NCBI GenBank assembly: GCA_964369185.1
Contig: CAYJEN010000007.1
Location: forward strand, 1-50,897
Reading direction: 5' to 3'
Source of the DNA: CAYJAZ01 sp964369185
Lineage (GTDB): Bacteria > Desulfobacterota > Desulfovibrionia > Desulfovibrionales > Desulfovibrionaceae
DNA length: 50,897 nt
Below, one piece after another: positions 27,297 to 35,217 of this stretch (positions within the stretch are counted from its first letter, which is position 1; each line of letters starts with the position of its first letter). The notes beneath the pieces are model-generated. The model worked only from the letters and a program-made list of their open reading frames with translations, had not been told where the DNA came from and ran no database searches. The position numbers were made by a program, and so were the translations under genes.

Positions 27297-28607
27297 ATGA
27301 AAAAGATAAAATTACTGATGCTCTGTTTTTCTTTACTTTTTATAACTGCTTGTGCCTCGAAACAAAAAATAGAACCGATACAAGAGCCTGTAGTTATAAA
27401 AGACTTGCTTACTTATCCTCAAAGTGTTGATTATTTTGCAAAAAAACTACCAAATACTGCATTAGCATCAAATCTTGAAATTCAAGAAAATATAAGCAAA
27501 TTTAGAAGATTGTATTTTAGAGCTTGGCATGTAAAAAAGGCAAGTATAAAAGCAGCAGATGTCAATATTCCCTTTGTCCGTGAGAATAAAGGATATTCTG
27601 AAAATCTAAAGCCTTGGGATTTAAAAGATTGGCAAGAAATCACCCTAAATGCTGATTTGTCAACTTTTCCAAATTCTGCATTACAGGCAATTACAATTAA
27701 AGAGAGCGATGTAAGGCAAATGCCGACTATGCGCCCTCGCTTTCTTGATACAAAAAAAAGCGGAAGTGCTTATCCTTTTGATATGATGCAATACGCATCT
27801 ATACCTGTAGGATTTCCTCTTTTTGTGATACACCAAAGCATAGATAAAGCATGGGTTTATGTTGAAACTGCATATATCAGCGGCTGGATTAGAAGTGATT
27901 CAATAGCTTATGTCGATAATGATTTTATTCAAAAATGGGAAAACTCTCAGCTAGTTACATTTACAAAAGAAGATATTCCGCTTGTCGTAAATGGTAAAAT
28001 GCTTGCTCATGGAGAAATTGGCGCGTTGTTACCTGCAAGCTCTACTAAAATTTATATTCCTGTTTCAAGTGGCGGAAATAATGCAACTTTTACAGCAGTC
28101 CCAAGACCTCAAATTGGAGTAGAAGCTTTCCCTATGAGGTTTACTCCACAAAATATTGCAAAACTTGGTGATGAATTGATGGGGCAACCTTATGGTTGGG
28201 GTGGATATCTATCTAACCGAGATTGTTCAGAATTTATACGAGATATTTTTGCAGCTTTTGGAATTTGGCTACCACGAAATTCAAGTCAACAAATTAAAGC
28301 CGGTGAAACTATAGAACTTGGCGATATTTCTAACTCTAAAAAGATAGAGCAAATTTTAGGAAATGCTAAACCATTTACATCGCTGATTTACCTTCCGGGT
28401 CATATAGGCTTGTATATTGGTGAACATAAAGGTAACATTGCATTTTTACACGATATTTGGGGAATTAGAACCATAGATGACGATAGAATTGTAATCGGTA
28501 AAGTTGCAATAACATCTCTTGAACCGGCTAAAGAGCAGCCTAAGGTTGACAAGGAAAAAACGATTTTAAATCGAGTATCAAAGTATAATAATCTGATTTT
28601 AGAATAG
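27297..28607 (+). CDS. SH3-NlpC/P60 peptidoglycan hydrolase lipoprotein
   Basis: A 436-aa outer-membrane-type lipoprotein. The signal peptide ends in a lipobox ITAC at about residue 19. An N-terminal stabilising region is followed by bacterial SH3-like segments (FVIHQSIDKAWVYVETAYISGWIRSD, about 185-215). The C-terminal NlpC/P60 cysteine peptidase has catalytic Cys310 (GWGGYLSNRDCSEF), His369 (LPGHIGLYIG) and a third polar residue, His385. It probably cuts peptide stems of peptidoglycan between the gamma-D-Glu and the diamino acid. It is the last gene of the pyrH run and is followed by a terminator. Confidence 0.88.
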   Translation: MKKIKLLMLCFSLLFITACASKQKIEPIQEPVVIKDLLTYPQSVDYFAKKLPNTALASNLEIQENISKFRRLYFRAWHVKKASIKAADVNIPFVRENKGYSENLKPWDLKDWQEITLNADLSTFPNSALQAITIKESDVRQMPTMRPRFLDTKKSGSAYPFDMMQYASIPVGFPLFVIHQSIDKAWVYVETAYISGWIRSDSIAYVDNDFIQKWENSQLVTFTKEDIPLVVNGKMLAHGEIGALLPASSTKIYIPVSSGGNNATFTAVPRPQIGVEAFPMRFTPQNIAKLGDELMGQPYGWGGYLSNRDCSEFIRDIFAAFGIWLPRNSSQQIKAGETIELGDISNSKKIEQILGNAKPFTSLIYLPGHIGLYIGEHKGNIAFLHDIWGIRTIDDDRIVIGKVAITSLEPAKEQPKVDKEKTILNRVSKYNNLILE

Positions 28608-28617
28608 TTATAAAGTA

Positions 28618-28650
28618 GAGCATATTAGATAGTGTTGTCAAAATATGCTC
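28618..28650 (+). terminator. Intrinsic terminator of the pyrH-to-NlpC run, with a repeat end in the loop
   Basis: GAGCATATT (28618-28626) pairs with AATATGCTC (28642-28650) and is followed by TATTTTTTTA. The loop plus edges, TAGATAGTGTTGTCAAA at 28626-28642, differ at only one position of 17 from the terminal repeat of the type 1 elements. Confidence 0.85.
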
Positions 28651-28722
28651 TATTTTTTTAATAGTCATTAAGAGTTGAAAATCATATTCATTTTGGCGTT
28701 AAGTTTTAGCAAAATAAAAAGC

Positions 28723-28750
28723 TTTACAAAGTGAATGATTATCATATAAG
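28723..28750 (+). promoter_or_regulatory. Promoter with overlapping Fur-like box
   Basis: TTTACA (28723-28728), a 16-nt spacer and TATAAG (28745-28750) form a sigma70-like promoter 53 nt before the aminotransferase ATG. GTGAATGATTATCATATAA (28731-28749) matches the 19-nt Fur consensus at 12 positions, including the palindromic core ATGATTATCAT. Confidence 0.4.
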
Positions 28751-28803
28751 ATACGTGAGGATTTTTATATAAATAAAATACATAAAAATATAAGGAATTT
28801 ACT

Positions 28804-30012
28804 ATGTCATTGCTATCAAAAGAAATGGAAACTACAATAGAAAATGGATCTATGATTCGTAAAATGTTTGAAGCAGGTGCGCAGTTACGTGCGGAATTTG
28901 GCGCGGACAAAGTATGCGATTTTAGTCTTGGTAACCCTGATCTTGCACCTCCTGCATCTGTTCTTCAAGGTTTGAAAGATTTATCAGAAAAAGCAAATGT
29001 TCCTTCCGGTTTAGGTTATATGCAAAATGCCGGATTTGCCTATGCACGTCAAACTCTTGCTGATTATTTGTCTAAAGAGCAGAATACTGTGCTTTCTGAA
29101 AATGATGTAGTTCTTACTTGTGGTGCTGCCGGCGGAATGCATGTATTTTGCCGTACTGTTCTGAACCCTGGTGATGAAGTTCTTGGTATTGCACCATTTT
29201 TTGTTGAATATTTCAAATATGTTGGTTCAAATGGTGGAGTCTTCAAACCTGTTCCGGCGCACAAAGGAACTTTTGAACCGGATTTAGAAGCTCTTGAAAA
29301 TGCGATGAATGAAAAAACTCGTGCAATTCTTATTAATACACCGAACAATCCAACCGGCGTAATTTACTCAGCTGAAACAATGCAAAAATTGATTGATCTT
29401 GCTGAGCGTGCAACTAAAAAATACGGCAGAATGATTTATATTATTTGCGATGAGCCTTATCGTTTCCTTGCTTATGATGAAACTGTGCCATCAGTACTTG
29501 ATAAAACTGCGCATTGTGTTGTGATAGGTTCATTTTCAAAGAACTTAGCTCTTGCGGGCGAACGTATTGGATATATTGCACTTTCTCCACTTTTAGAAGA
29601 TCGTGCACTTCTTATGGCAGGACTTGTTCAGGCAAATAGATTTTTAGGCTATGTAAATGCTCCTGTAGTAGGGCAATATCTTATGGATGTGGCTCTAAGA
29701 GCGCCTGATTTGGAAGAAATGCTTTTAAAAGCGAAAGAAGTTTATAGAAAAAGACGTGATACCTTTGCAAAAATTCTTACAGATGCAGGAATTGAGTTTA
29801 GTGTTCCGCAAGGAGCCTTCTACTTCTTCATTAAATCACCTGTAGAAAATGAAGCTTTGTTTGTTGACGCTTTGAAAGAGCAACTTATTCTTGCTGTACC
29901 GGGTTCAGGTTTTGGTTGTGCCGGATATGTAAGACTCTCTTTTGCTGTGCCGGATAGAATGATTGAGCAATCAGCAGAAGGTTTCAAAAAAGCAGTAGCA
30001 AAATTTAAATAG
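28804..30012 (+). CDS. Class I/II pyridoxal-phosphate aminotransferase
   Basis: A 402-aa fold-type I aminotransferase. Visible features are SLGNPDLAPP at the N-terminus, NTPNNPTGVIYS, ICDEPYRFLAYD, and the PLP-lysine motif GSFSKNLALAGERIGYI; the C-terminal substrate Arg lies in YVRLSFAVPD. The family handles aspartate, alanine or aromatic amino acids; this member cannot be assigned. It is a single gene with its own promoter and ends 8 bp before repeat copy C. Confidence 0.88.
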   Translation: MSLLSKEMETTIENGSMIRKMFEAGAQLRAEFGADKVCDFSLGNPDLAPPASVLQGLKDLSEKANVPSGLGYMQNAGFAYARQTLADYLSKEQNTVLSENDVVLTCGAAGGMHVFCRTVLNPGDEVLGIAPFFVEYFKYVGSNGGVFKPVPAHKGTFEPDLEALENAMNEKTRAILINTPNNPTGVIYSAETMQKLIDLAERATKKYGRMIYIICDEPYRFLAYDETVPSVLDKTAHCVVIGSFSKNLALAGERIGYIALSPLLEDRALLMAGLVQANRFLGYVNAPVVGQYLMDVALRAPDLEEMLLKAKEVYRKRRDTFAKILTDAGIEFSVPQGAFYFFIKSPVENEALFVDALKEQLILAVPGSGFGCAGYVRLSFAVPDRMIEQSAEGFKKAVAKFK

Positions 30013-30020
30013 TTTTTACC

Positions 30021-30173
30021 TAGATAGTGTCGTCAAATTCAATCTTTTGCGTTTTTTCTGCCCAAAAGATGATTTTTTACTCGGTTTATGTATGTTTTTG
30101 ATACACTGCACCTTATAAAAATTCCTTTTAGTTGAAAATTCCACAAAATCTTTGAATTTGACGCCACCATCTA
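30021..30173 (+). repeat. MITE-like repeat copy C (type 1 ends, best preserved)
   Basis: This 153-bp element has inverted ends TAGATAGTGTCGTCAAATTC and GAATTTGACGCCACCATCTA, which match at all but two positions. TA is present at both extremes. Between them, TCTTTTGCG, GCCCAAAAGATGATTTTT, TTTATGTATG and CCACAAAATCTTTG are shared with the other copies. It starts 8 bp after the aminotransferase stop. A hairpin of the second repeat family follows after 12 bp. Confidence 0.9.
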
Positions 30174-30185
30174 AGATGAAAATTT

Positions 30186-30235
30186 TTGAGGGGGAAAACC
30201 ATGTTTTTTTGAGAAAACGAGTTTTTCCCCCTCAA
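30186..30235. repeat. GGGGGAAA hairpin repeat copy 1
   Basis: TTGAGGGGGAAAACC is mirrored by GTTTTTCCCCCTCAA, with a loop containing TTTTTTGAGAAAACGA. The following CTCCCCCTTTCCTT is also similar to the flank of the copy at 36820. It lies between convergent genes. The remainder of the gap, 30236-30333, shows nothing else. Confidence 0.8.
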
Positions 30236-30333
30236 GCTCCCCCTTTCCTTGAAAAACATTTATTTTAACTGATATTCTCTACTTACAAGAAAGCAAGTTA
30301 TTAAATTATGTTGAAAGCTATCGGGGGAGTGCT

Positions 30334-30579
30334 CTAAGAATTTTCTTTTTGCCAATCAAGAGTTAAAACGAGTTTGCATTCTTCGTGTGAATCATCTATT
30401 TCTTGTGTAGCTTTTATTTGTAATTTAGCGGAATTAGCAGGTATAAGAGTAAGGCAATCACCTCTATTATGGAGGTCAACCTTTCCTTCTTTGAACGCTT
30501 CTGCAAAAGCTTCAAATATTCCGGCTATATCCTCACGCATGAGGGAAGTTTCAAATAAGGTTTCGTTTACTGATTTCAT
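30334..30579 (-). CDS. Amphi-Trp domain protein
   Basis: An 81-aa protein matching the small amphi-Trp domain: an N-terminal strand (ETLFETS), REDIAGIFEAFAEAFKEGKVDL, GDCLTLIP, then two amphipathic strands ending in the invariant Trp (CKLVLTLDW). The domain has no settled biochemical role. It lies 1 nt after the receiver-like/GAF gene, with AAGG about 10 nt before its ATG, so the two are probably co-transcribed. Confidence 0.72.
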   Translation of the reverse strand: MKSVNETLFETSLMREDIAGIFEAFAEAFKEGKVDLHNRGDCLTLIPANSAKLQIKATQEIDDSHEECKLVLTLDWQKENS

Positions 30580-30580
30580 T

Positions 30581-31654
30581 CTATTGCTGCCTTGAGTGGA
30601 TTTCTTTTACAATATTTTTCGGAAGTGAAGAATATGTTTGTGCTGTATACTCAAGATTTTTATTTAATGCAAGTCCATTTTCTTCTGCGTATAATCTTTG
30701 ACTTATAAGAGCGATATGATTAGTAACTATCTCTAATGCAAGTATTAAATCTTTTCCGTAGTCAGGTTCAAAGGAGAGTTGCATTATCAAAGCACCTATA
30801 CAGGAATCATTTACAACTAGCGGGATTGAATGAATATTTTCATCTTTTGGTATCATTGATACAATTGAAAAGTTACCTACTGTTTCAAACTGAGTTGTAA
30901 AGTCTTTGTTAAATGGAAGCTCAATAATATCAATTTCTTTTTCGTGGCTATGAATATTGATTGGTTTCATAGTTTTTATTTTTGATAATATTATATTTTT
31001 CCAGGTGTTTATAAGGGATGTATTGCTTTCATTGACACCTAAAATTGTATGCATTTTATTTCTGTTTGCATCAAAGTTTACAAGATGAATTGATTGCAGA
31101 GGCAAAAGGTTTTCAAAGGAAAACCTAATATTTTCATAAAGTTCAGTTAATGAAGTAAGCCCCTTAAGTGATTGCATACATTCACTTACAAATGCAAAAG
31201 CTTTTTGTTTCTGATTATATAAATCAAGAATGAGTTCATATTCTCTTTCTAAATTCTTTCGTGAAATCAGCATGCTATAACGAGCATTGAGATTTCTGAG
31301 AAGGAGTCTTATGTCAGACTCATCAGGAGGGTAAGGAATTACCTTAAAAAAGAGTCTTTTATCAATAATAGAAAGCTTACACTTTTCAGCAAGTACAGTT
31401 GGAAGTGCGTACATAACATTCTTTAATGTATGCTTAATATGAGGATGAAGCTCAAAAGCTGTTGAATCAACAATAAGAAATAAAACATGCGCAGAAAGAG
31501 TAGCAATAGAATCATGCAGATGTTCTTCTTCAAGAATGTCAATCTGTTCTAGTTGAAAATTATCGGGAAAAATTTTCTTTAAATACAAATGTTCTTCTTC
31601 AGAAAAGCCCAAAGTTAAGATTATATTGTAAGTTTTAGTTGGTGTGCTAGGCAT
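30581..31654 (-). CDS. Receiver-like plus GAF-domain protein, no output domain
   Basis: A 357-aa protein. Residues about 5-115 resemble a degenerate response-regulator receiver (YNIILTLGFSEEEHLYLKKIF, VLFLIVDS, FFKVIPYPPDESDIRLLL), but the phospho-acceptor Asp is not evident. A helical linker follows, and about 150-330 resembles a GAF domain (FSFENLLPLQSIHLVNFD, HSIPLVVNDSCIGALIMQL). No effector domain is seen. The ATG at 31654 is chosen because AGAG precedes it and the longer frame adds an unlikely start. It is followed closely by the amphi-Trp gene. Confidence 0.6.
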   Translation of the reverse strand: MPSTPTKTYNIILTLGFSEEEHLYLKKIFPDNFQLEQIDILEEEHLHDSIATLSAHVLFLIVDSTAFELHPHIKHTLKNVMYALPTVLAEKCKLSIIDKRLFFKVIPYPPDESDIRLLLRNLNARYSMLISRKNLEREYELILDLYNQKQKAFAFVSECMQSLKGLTSLTELYENIRFSFENLLPLQSIHLVNFDANRNKMHTILGVNESNTSLINTWKNIILSKIKTMKPINIHSHEKEIDIIELPFNKDFTTQFETVGNFSIVSMIPKDENIHSIPLVVNDSCIGALIMQLSFEPDYGKDLILALEIVTNHIALISQRLYAEENGLALNKNLEYTAQTYSSLPKNIVKEIHSRQQ

Positions 31655-31703
31655 GTTTTTCTCTTTTAAATAAATTTTAAGATATACATGCAAAAAGTAT
31701 GCC

Positions 31704-31857
31704 TAGTGTGTGTTTTTAAATTAATTCTTTTACCTTTTGAACTGCGCCGAAGTACTTTTTTATTCAGTTTATATATGTTTTTGATATACTGTACTTCATA
31801 AAAAATCACTTTTCCTTGTCAAAAGAGTAAAATCTCTCAATTTAGAAACACACCCTA
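31704..31857 (+). repeat. MITE-like repeat copy D (type 2 ends)
   Basis: Inverted ends TAGTGTGTGTTTTTAAATTA and CAATTTAGAAACACACCCTA, with TA at both extremes, enclose 154 bp. The core shares TTATTCAGTTTATATATG, TTTTTGATATACTGTAC and AAAAATCACTTTTC with copies A-C. It lies between the mgtE stop and the start of the receiver-like/GAF gene, so unlike the others it sits upstream of a gene. Confidence 0.85.
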
Positions 31858-31919
31858 AAAAAATGTTAGAAATTAAGTCCATAACAGAGAATTTATAGCT
31901 TGGTCACAATAAGTAAACT

Positions 31920-33266
31920 TTATGTAAATAAAAAGGCTGTTGCAAGTCCAAGGAATACAAAGAAGCCAACGCCGTCGGTGATTGCAGTTAGAAAAATACT
32001 TGAAGCCTGTGCAGGGTCACGCTTAAGAGCACGTAATATGAGTGGAATTGTTGCGCCAAAAACTGCGCCTAGTGTAATATCTACAACAAGTGCAAGTGCC
32101 ATAACAAGTCCAAGTGCTTGATTATCAAAAAGAAATCCAACCCCTAAAAATGCTATGCACGCAAAAAACACACTCACACAAAGCCCAATTTTTATTTCAC
32201 GAAAAACAGCTTTAACTGTACGTTTAGTATTAAAAGTCTCAACTGCAAGTTGACGAATCATAACTGCAAGAGCTTGTTGACCTGTATTTCCTGACTGGTT
32301 TGCTACAATAGGCATAAGAACAGCTAATAAAGCCATTTGTGAAATTGTGCCATCAAAAAGATAAACAATACAAGCTGTAAGCGATGAATTTAATAGATTA
32401 ATAATAAGCCATGGAAGACGCATTTTAATTGATTCAAGCCAAGGTGTATCAATATCCTCATCTTGACCAGCACCAACCATACCAAGCATATCTGCGCTTG
32501 CTTCGTCTTGAATGAGGTCGATGATATCGTCGTGAGTTATAATGCCAAGAACACGCCCTTCCCGGTCGACTACCGGAAGAGAGAGAAAGTTATATTTTGC
32601 GAAAAGTTGACCTAAGTCCTTTTTGTTCATATCAAAAGGAACAGTGATTAAATCGAGCGGAGTAAGGTAATCATCTACAATAATATCGCGTGGAAGGCGC
32701 ATAAGATCGCGCATTGTAAGAACATTACATAGAATATCGTTACTATCTACAAGATATACGTAATAGATATTTTCAATGTCATCAATAGAAGCACGTATTT
32801 GATAAATTATGTCATCGGGAGTAGCATGATTTGGCAGAAGAAGCATTTCAGTTGTCATGATACCGGCAGCCGTTTCAGAGTCGAAACTAAGTAGTGAACG
32901 AAGTTCTTCAGCGTCTTCATGCGGTAGGTGATCGAGGATGCTATCACGCTGAACTTCTTCCATTTCATCAAGAACATCAACAGCATCATCAGGCGACATC
33001 TCAGAAATAATCGCAGCAGCTTCATTCGCAGGGAGTGATTCAAGCACGTCACCGGCAAGTTCTTCATCAAGTTCAGCAAGAGCCTCAGCAGCATCGTCGG
33101 GTGACATACTTGTAAGAACATCAACCTGATCGCTGAACGTAAGTTGTTCGATATGTTCAGCAATATCAGCAGCATGCATATTTTCATTGTCAGCTAAAAT
33201 CTGCTCTTTTGAGAGGCTTTCTGTAGGATTAGGGTATGGGGGTAGATTATATTTTTCTTCTTGCAT
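31920..33266 (-). CDS. mgtE: Magnesium transporter MgtE
   Basis: A 448-aa Mg2+ channel/transporter. The acidic MgtE N domain (about 30-130, repeated DVLTSMSPDDAAEAL-like units) is followed by two CBS domains (about 130-250, LPVVDREGRVLGIITHDDI) and five membrane segments in the last 170 residues. The Mg-pore motif region is PIVANQSGNTGQQALAVMIRQLA. The ATG at 33266 is chosen because GGAGGAT lies just upstream and a promoter at 33308-33336 would exclude the longer frame. It diverges from glpA. Confidence 0.93.
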   Translation of the reverse strand: MQEEKYNLPPYPNPTESLSKEQILADNENMHAADIAEHIEQLTFSDQVDVLTSMSPDDAAEALAELDEELAGDVLESLPANEAAAIISEMSPDDAVDVLDEMEEVQRDSILDHLPHEDAEELRSLLSFDSETAAGIMTTEMLLLPNHATPDDIIYQIRASIDDIENIYYVYLVDSNDILCNVLTMRDLMRLPRDIIVDDYLTPLDLITVPFDMNKKDLGQLFAKYNFLSLPVVDREGRVLGIITHDDIIDLIQDEASADMLGMVGAGQDEDIDTPWLESIKMRLPWLIINLLNSSLTACIVYLFDGTISQMALLAVLMPIVANQSGNTGQQALAVMIRQLAVETFNTKRTVKAVFREIKIGLCVSVFFACIAFLGVGFLFDNQALGLVMALALVVDITLGAVFGATIPLILRALKRDPAQASSIFLTAITDGVGFFVFLGLATAFLFT

Positions 33267-33307
33267 TTTTTTACATCCTCCATCTGCTATTCCTTTGAAA
33301 CGCAGAT

Positions 33308-33336
33308 AATATAAGTGCACAATTTATAAATTGCAA
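33308..33336 (-). promoter_or_regulatory. Sigma70-like promoter of mgtE
   Basis: On the minus strand TTGCAA (33336-33331), a 17-nt spacer and TATATT (33313-33308) predict a start near 33301 and a leader of only about 35 nt. That is too short for a magnesium riboswitch. Confidence 0.55.
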
Positions 33337-33654
33337 GTAAAAAATTAACAAATTTAATATAAGATTTTTGATATATTATTGAAAATAAAAAACAAGATTT
33401 TAAGCTGATGAATAGCTAATATTTATAAATTATAGCAAAAAGAATAGAGCTTGCAAATCGTAAAAATTTAAGCTATTTTCAATGAGAAAAGTTTCTAAGA
33501 TAATATTTGCTGTATCAAACTACTTGAAATAAGTTTTATTCTAATATCATATGTTTTTATATGTCACTTTGAATAAATATAGCTTCTTTTCAAGAAAAAG
33601 CAAATTTTCTATTTTAGAAAAATTCATAAATTATACGAAAAATAAAGTGGTGCT
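33337..33654. other. Divergent mgtE-glpA intergenic region
   Basis: This very AT-rich stretch has no open frame or RNA gene that I can recognise. The one structure is a perfect 7-bp inverted repeat, TTTTCTA-TTT-TAGAAAA (33605-33621), about 34 nt before the glpA ATG. It could be an operator or a weak leader hairpin. An imperfect CTTCTTTTCAAGAAAAAG repeat lies just upstream of it. Confidence 0.4.
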
Positions 33655-35217
33655 ATGGAAACACAAGTTCTTATAATCGGTGCCGGTGCAACCGGTGCAG
33701 GTATTCTACGTGATTTATCAATGCGTGGAGTATCGGCTATTTTGGTTGATCAAAAAGATGCCTCAGCCGGCGCAACAGGCGGTAACCATGGGCTTTTGCA
33801 CTCCGGTGCAAGATATGCTGTAAAAGATTTACATTCAGCTGAAGAGTGTGCGATTGAAAATGCAATCTTAAAGAAAACATTCTCTCACTGTATTGATCCT
33901 TGCGGTGGATATTTTGTTGCAGTAGAAGGTGATGATGAAAAATACATCGCTGATTTTGCAACATCATGCGAAAAAGCTGGTATCAAAGCAGAAAAGGTTG
34001 ATCCGGAAGAAGCAAAAGAAAATGAGCCGGCTTTAGCTAAAAATATTATTGCAGCGTATAAAGTGCCGGATGCTTCTGTTGATCCATTTATGCTTACCCT
34101 TGAAAATATTGCAAATGCTTTAGAACTTCCGGGTTCTAATGCACAATTTTTGCGTCATCATAAGGTTATTGGTTTTATTCGTGATAGCCGTCATGTGATT
34201 GCAGCTAAAGTTTTAAATACGCAAACAGGCGAAATAAAAGAAATTTTAGCGGATCAGTTTATCAATGCAACCGGTGCTTGGGCGGCGAATGTTGCTGCTT
34301 TAGCCGGCTGTAAAATGGAAATGACTCTTTCAAAAGGTACACTTATTATTACACAATCTCGTTTGACAAAAAGTGTTATCAATAGATTAAGAGCTCCTGG
34401 CGATGGTGATATTCTTGTGCCTGGCGGTTCAGTTTCGATTCTTGGAACAACATCTGTTACAGTTGATAATCCGGACGACCACTTCCCAACAGTTGAAGAA
34501 GTTGATGCAAACCTTCGCCAAGGTATTCCAATGGTACCAAGCCTTGCAACTACTCCATATATCAGAGCTTATGCCGGTATTCGTCCTCTTTTGAAGTCTA
34601 CTGATGCAGACGGGCGTGGCGCAAGCCGTGGTTTTGCACTTGTTACGCATGAAGAATCTCGCGTATCGAACTTTGTAACTGTAACCGGTGGTAAACTTAC
34701 AACATATAGATTAATGGCAGAAAAAACAGTTGATTTTATTTGTCAGCGTCTTGGTGTTGATAAAAAATGTGAAACTGCTGATGCTATTGTTACTCCTTCA
34801 CGCTTAGCTGAATGGGCTGACCCTAGCTTGAAACATAAATATAGCTGGTGGCAAAAACATACTCCACACGATTACTTGTTATGTGAGTGTGAGGTTGTTC
34901 CACGTTCAGCGGTTGATAAAATTACAAAAAACTGGAATGATAACAGTCCAGCAAAAGCGCAGATGTCATCAATTGCTGCACGTTCTCGTGTTGGTAAAGG
35001 TCCTTGTCAGGGAACATTCTGCGGTGCACGTGTAACTGCGCATCTTTATGATACTTTAGCAGCAAATGGAGCCGATGGAGTAGAAGGATTAAGAACTTTC
35101 TTAAATTCCCGTTGGCGTGGGCAGCGTTATGTGATGTGGGGCAAACAATTTAGTCAAGCAGAATTAAAAGAAGCTCTCTATTTCGGACTTCTTGGCTTAG
35201 AAGATGAGGTGCAGTAA
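33655..35217 (+). CDS. glpA: Anaerobic glycerol-3-phosphate dehydrogenase subunit A
   Basis: A 520-aa FAD subunit that oxidises glycerol-3-phosphate to dihydroxyacetone phosphate. The FAD loop is IIGAGATGAGILRDL at about 7-21, and GGNHGLLHSGARYAVKD follows, as in GlpA/GlpD. VTVTGGKLTTYRLMAEK is the conserved C-terminal FAD site. A BFD-like [2Fe-2S] region at about 409-455 has CEC and CQGTFC. The stop is one base from the glpB start (TAATGG). Only a weak ribosome site (GTGG) precedes the ATG. Confidence 0.94.
   Translation: METQVLIIGAGATGAGILRDLSMRGVSAILVDQKDASAGATGGNHGLLHSGARYAVKDLHSAEECAIENAILKKTFSHCIDPCGGYFVAVEGDDEKYIADFATSCEKAGIKAEKVDPEEAKENEPALAKNIIAAYKVPDASVDPFMLTLENIANALELPGSNAQFLRHHKVIGFIRDSRHVIAAKVLNTQTGEIKEILADQFINATGAWAANVAALAGCKMEMTLSKGTLIITQSRLTKSVINRLRAPGDGDILVPGGSVSILGTTSVTVDNPDDHFPTVEEVDANLRQGIPMVPSLATTPYIRAYAGIRPLLKSTDADGRGASRGFALVTHEESRVSNFVTVTGGKLTTYRLMAEKTVDFICQRLGVDKKCETADAIVTPSRLAEWADPSLKHKYSWWQKHTPHDYLLCECEVVPRSAVDKITKNWNDNSPAKAQMSSIAARSRVGKGPCQGTFCGARVTAHLYDTLAANGADGVEGLRTFLNSRWRGQRYVMWGKQFSQAELKEALYFGLLGLEDEVQ

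Noticed and set aside
33267..33320. Magnesium riboswitch before mgtE
   Set aside because: The promoter at 33308-33336 leaves a leader of only about 35 nt, too short for an M-box or ykoK element.
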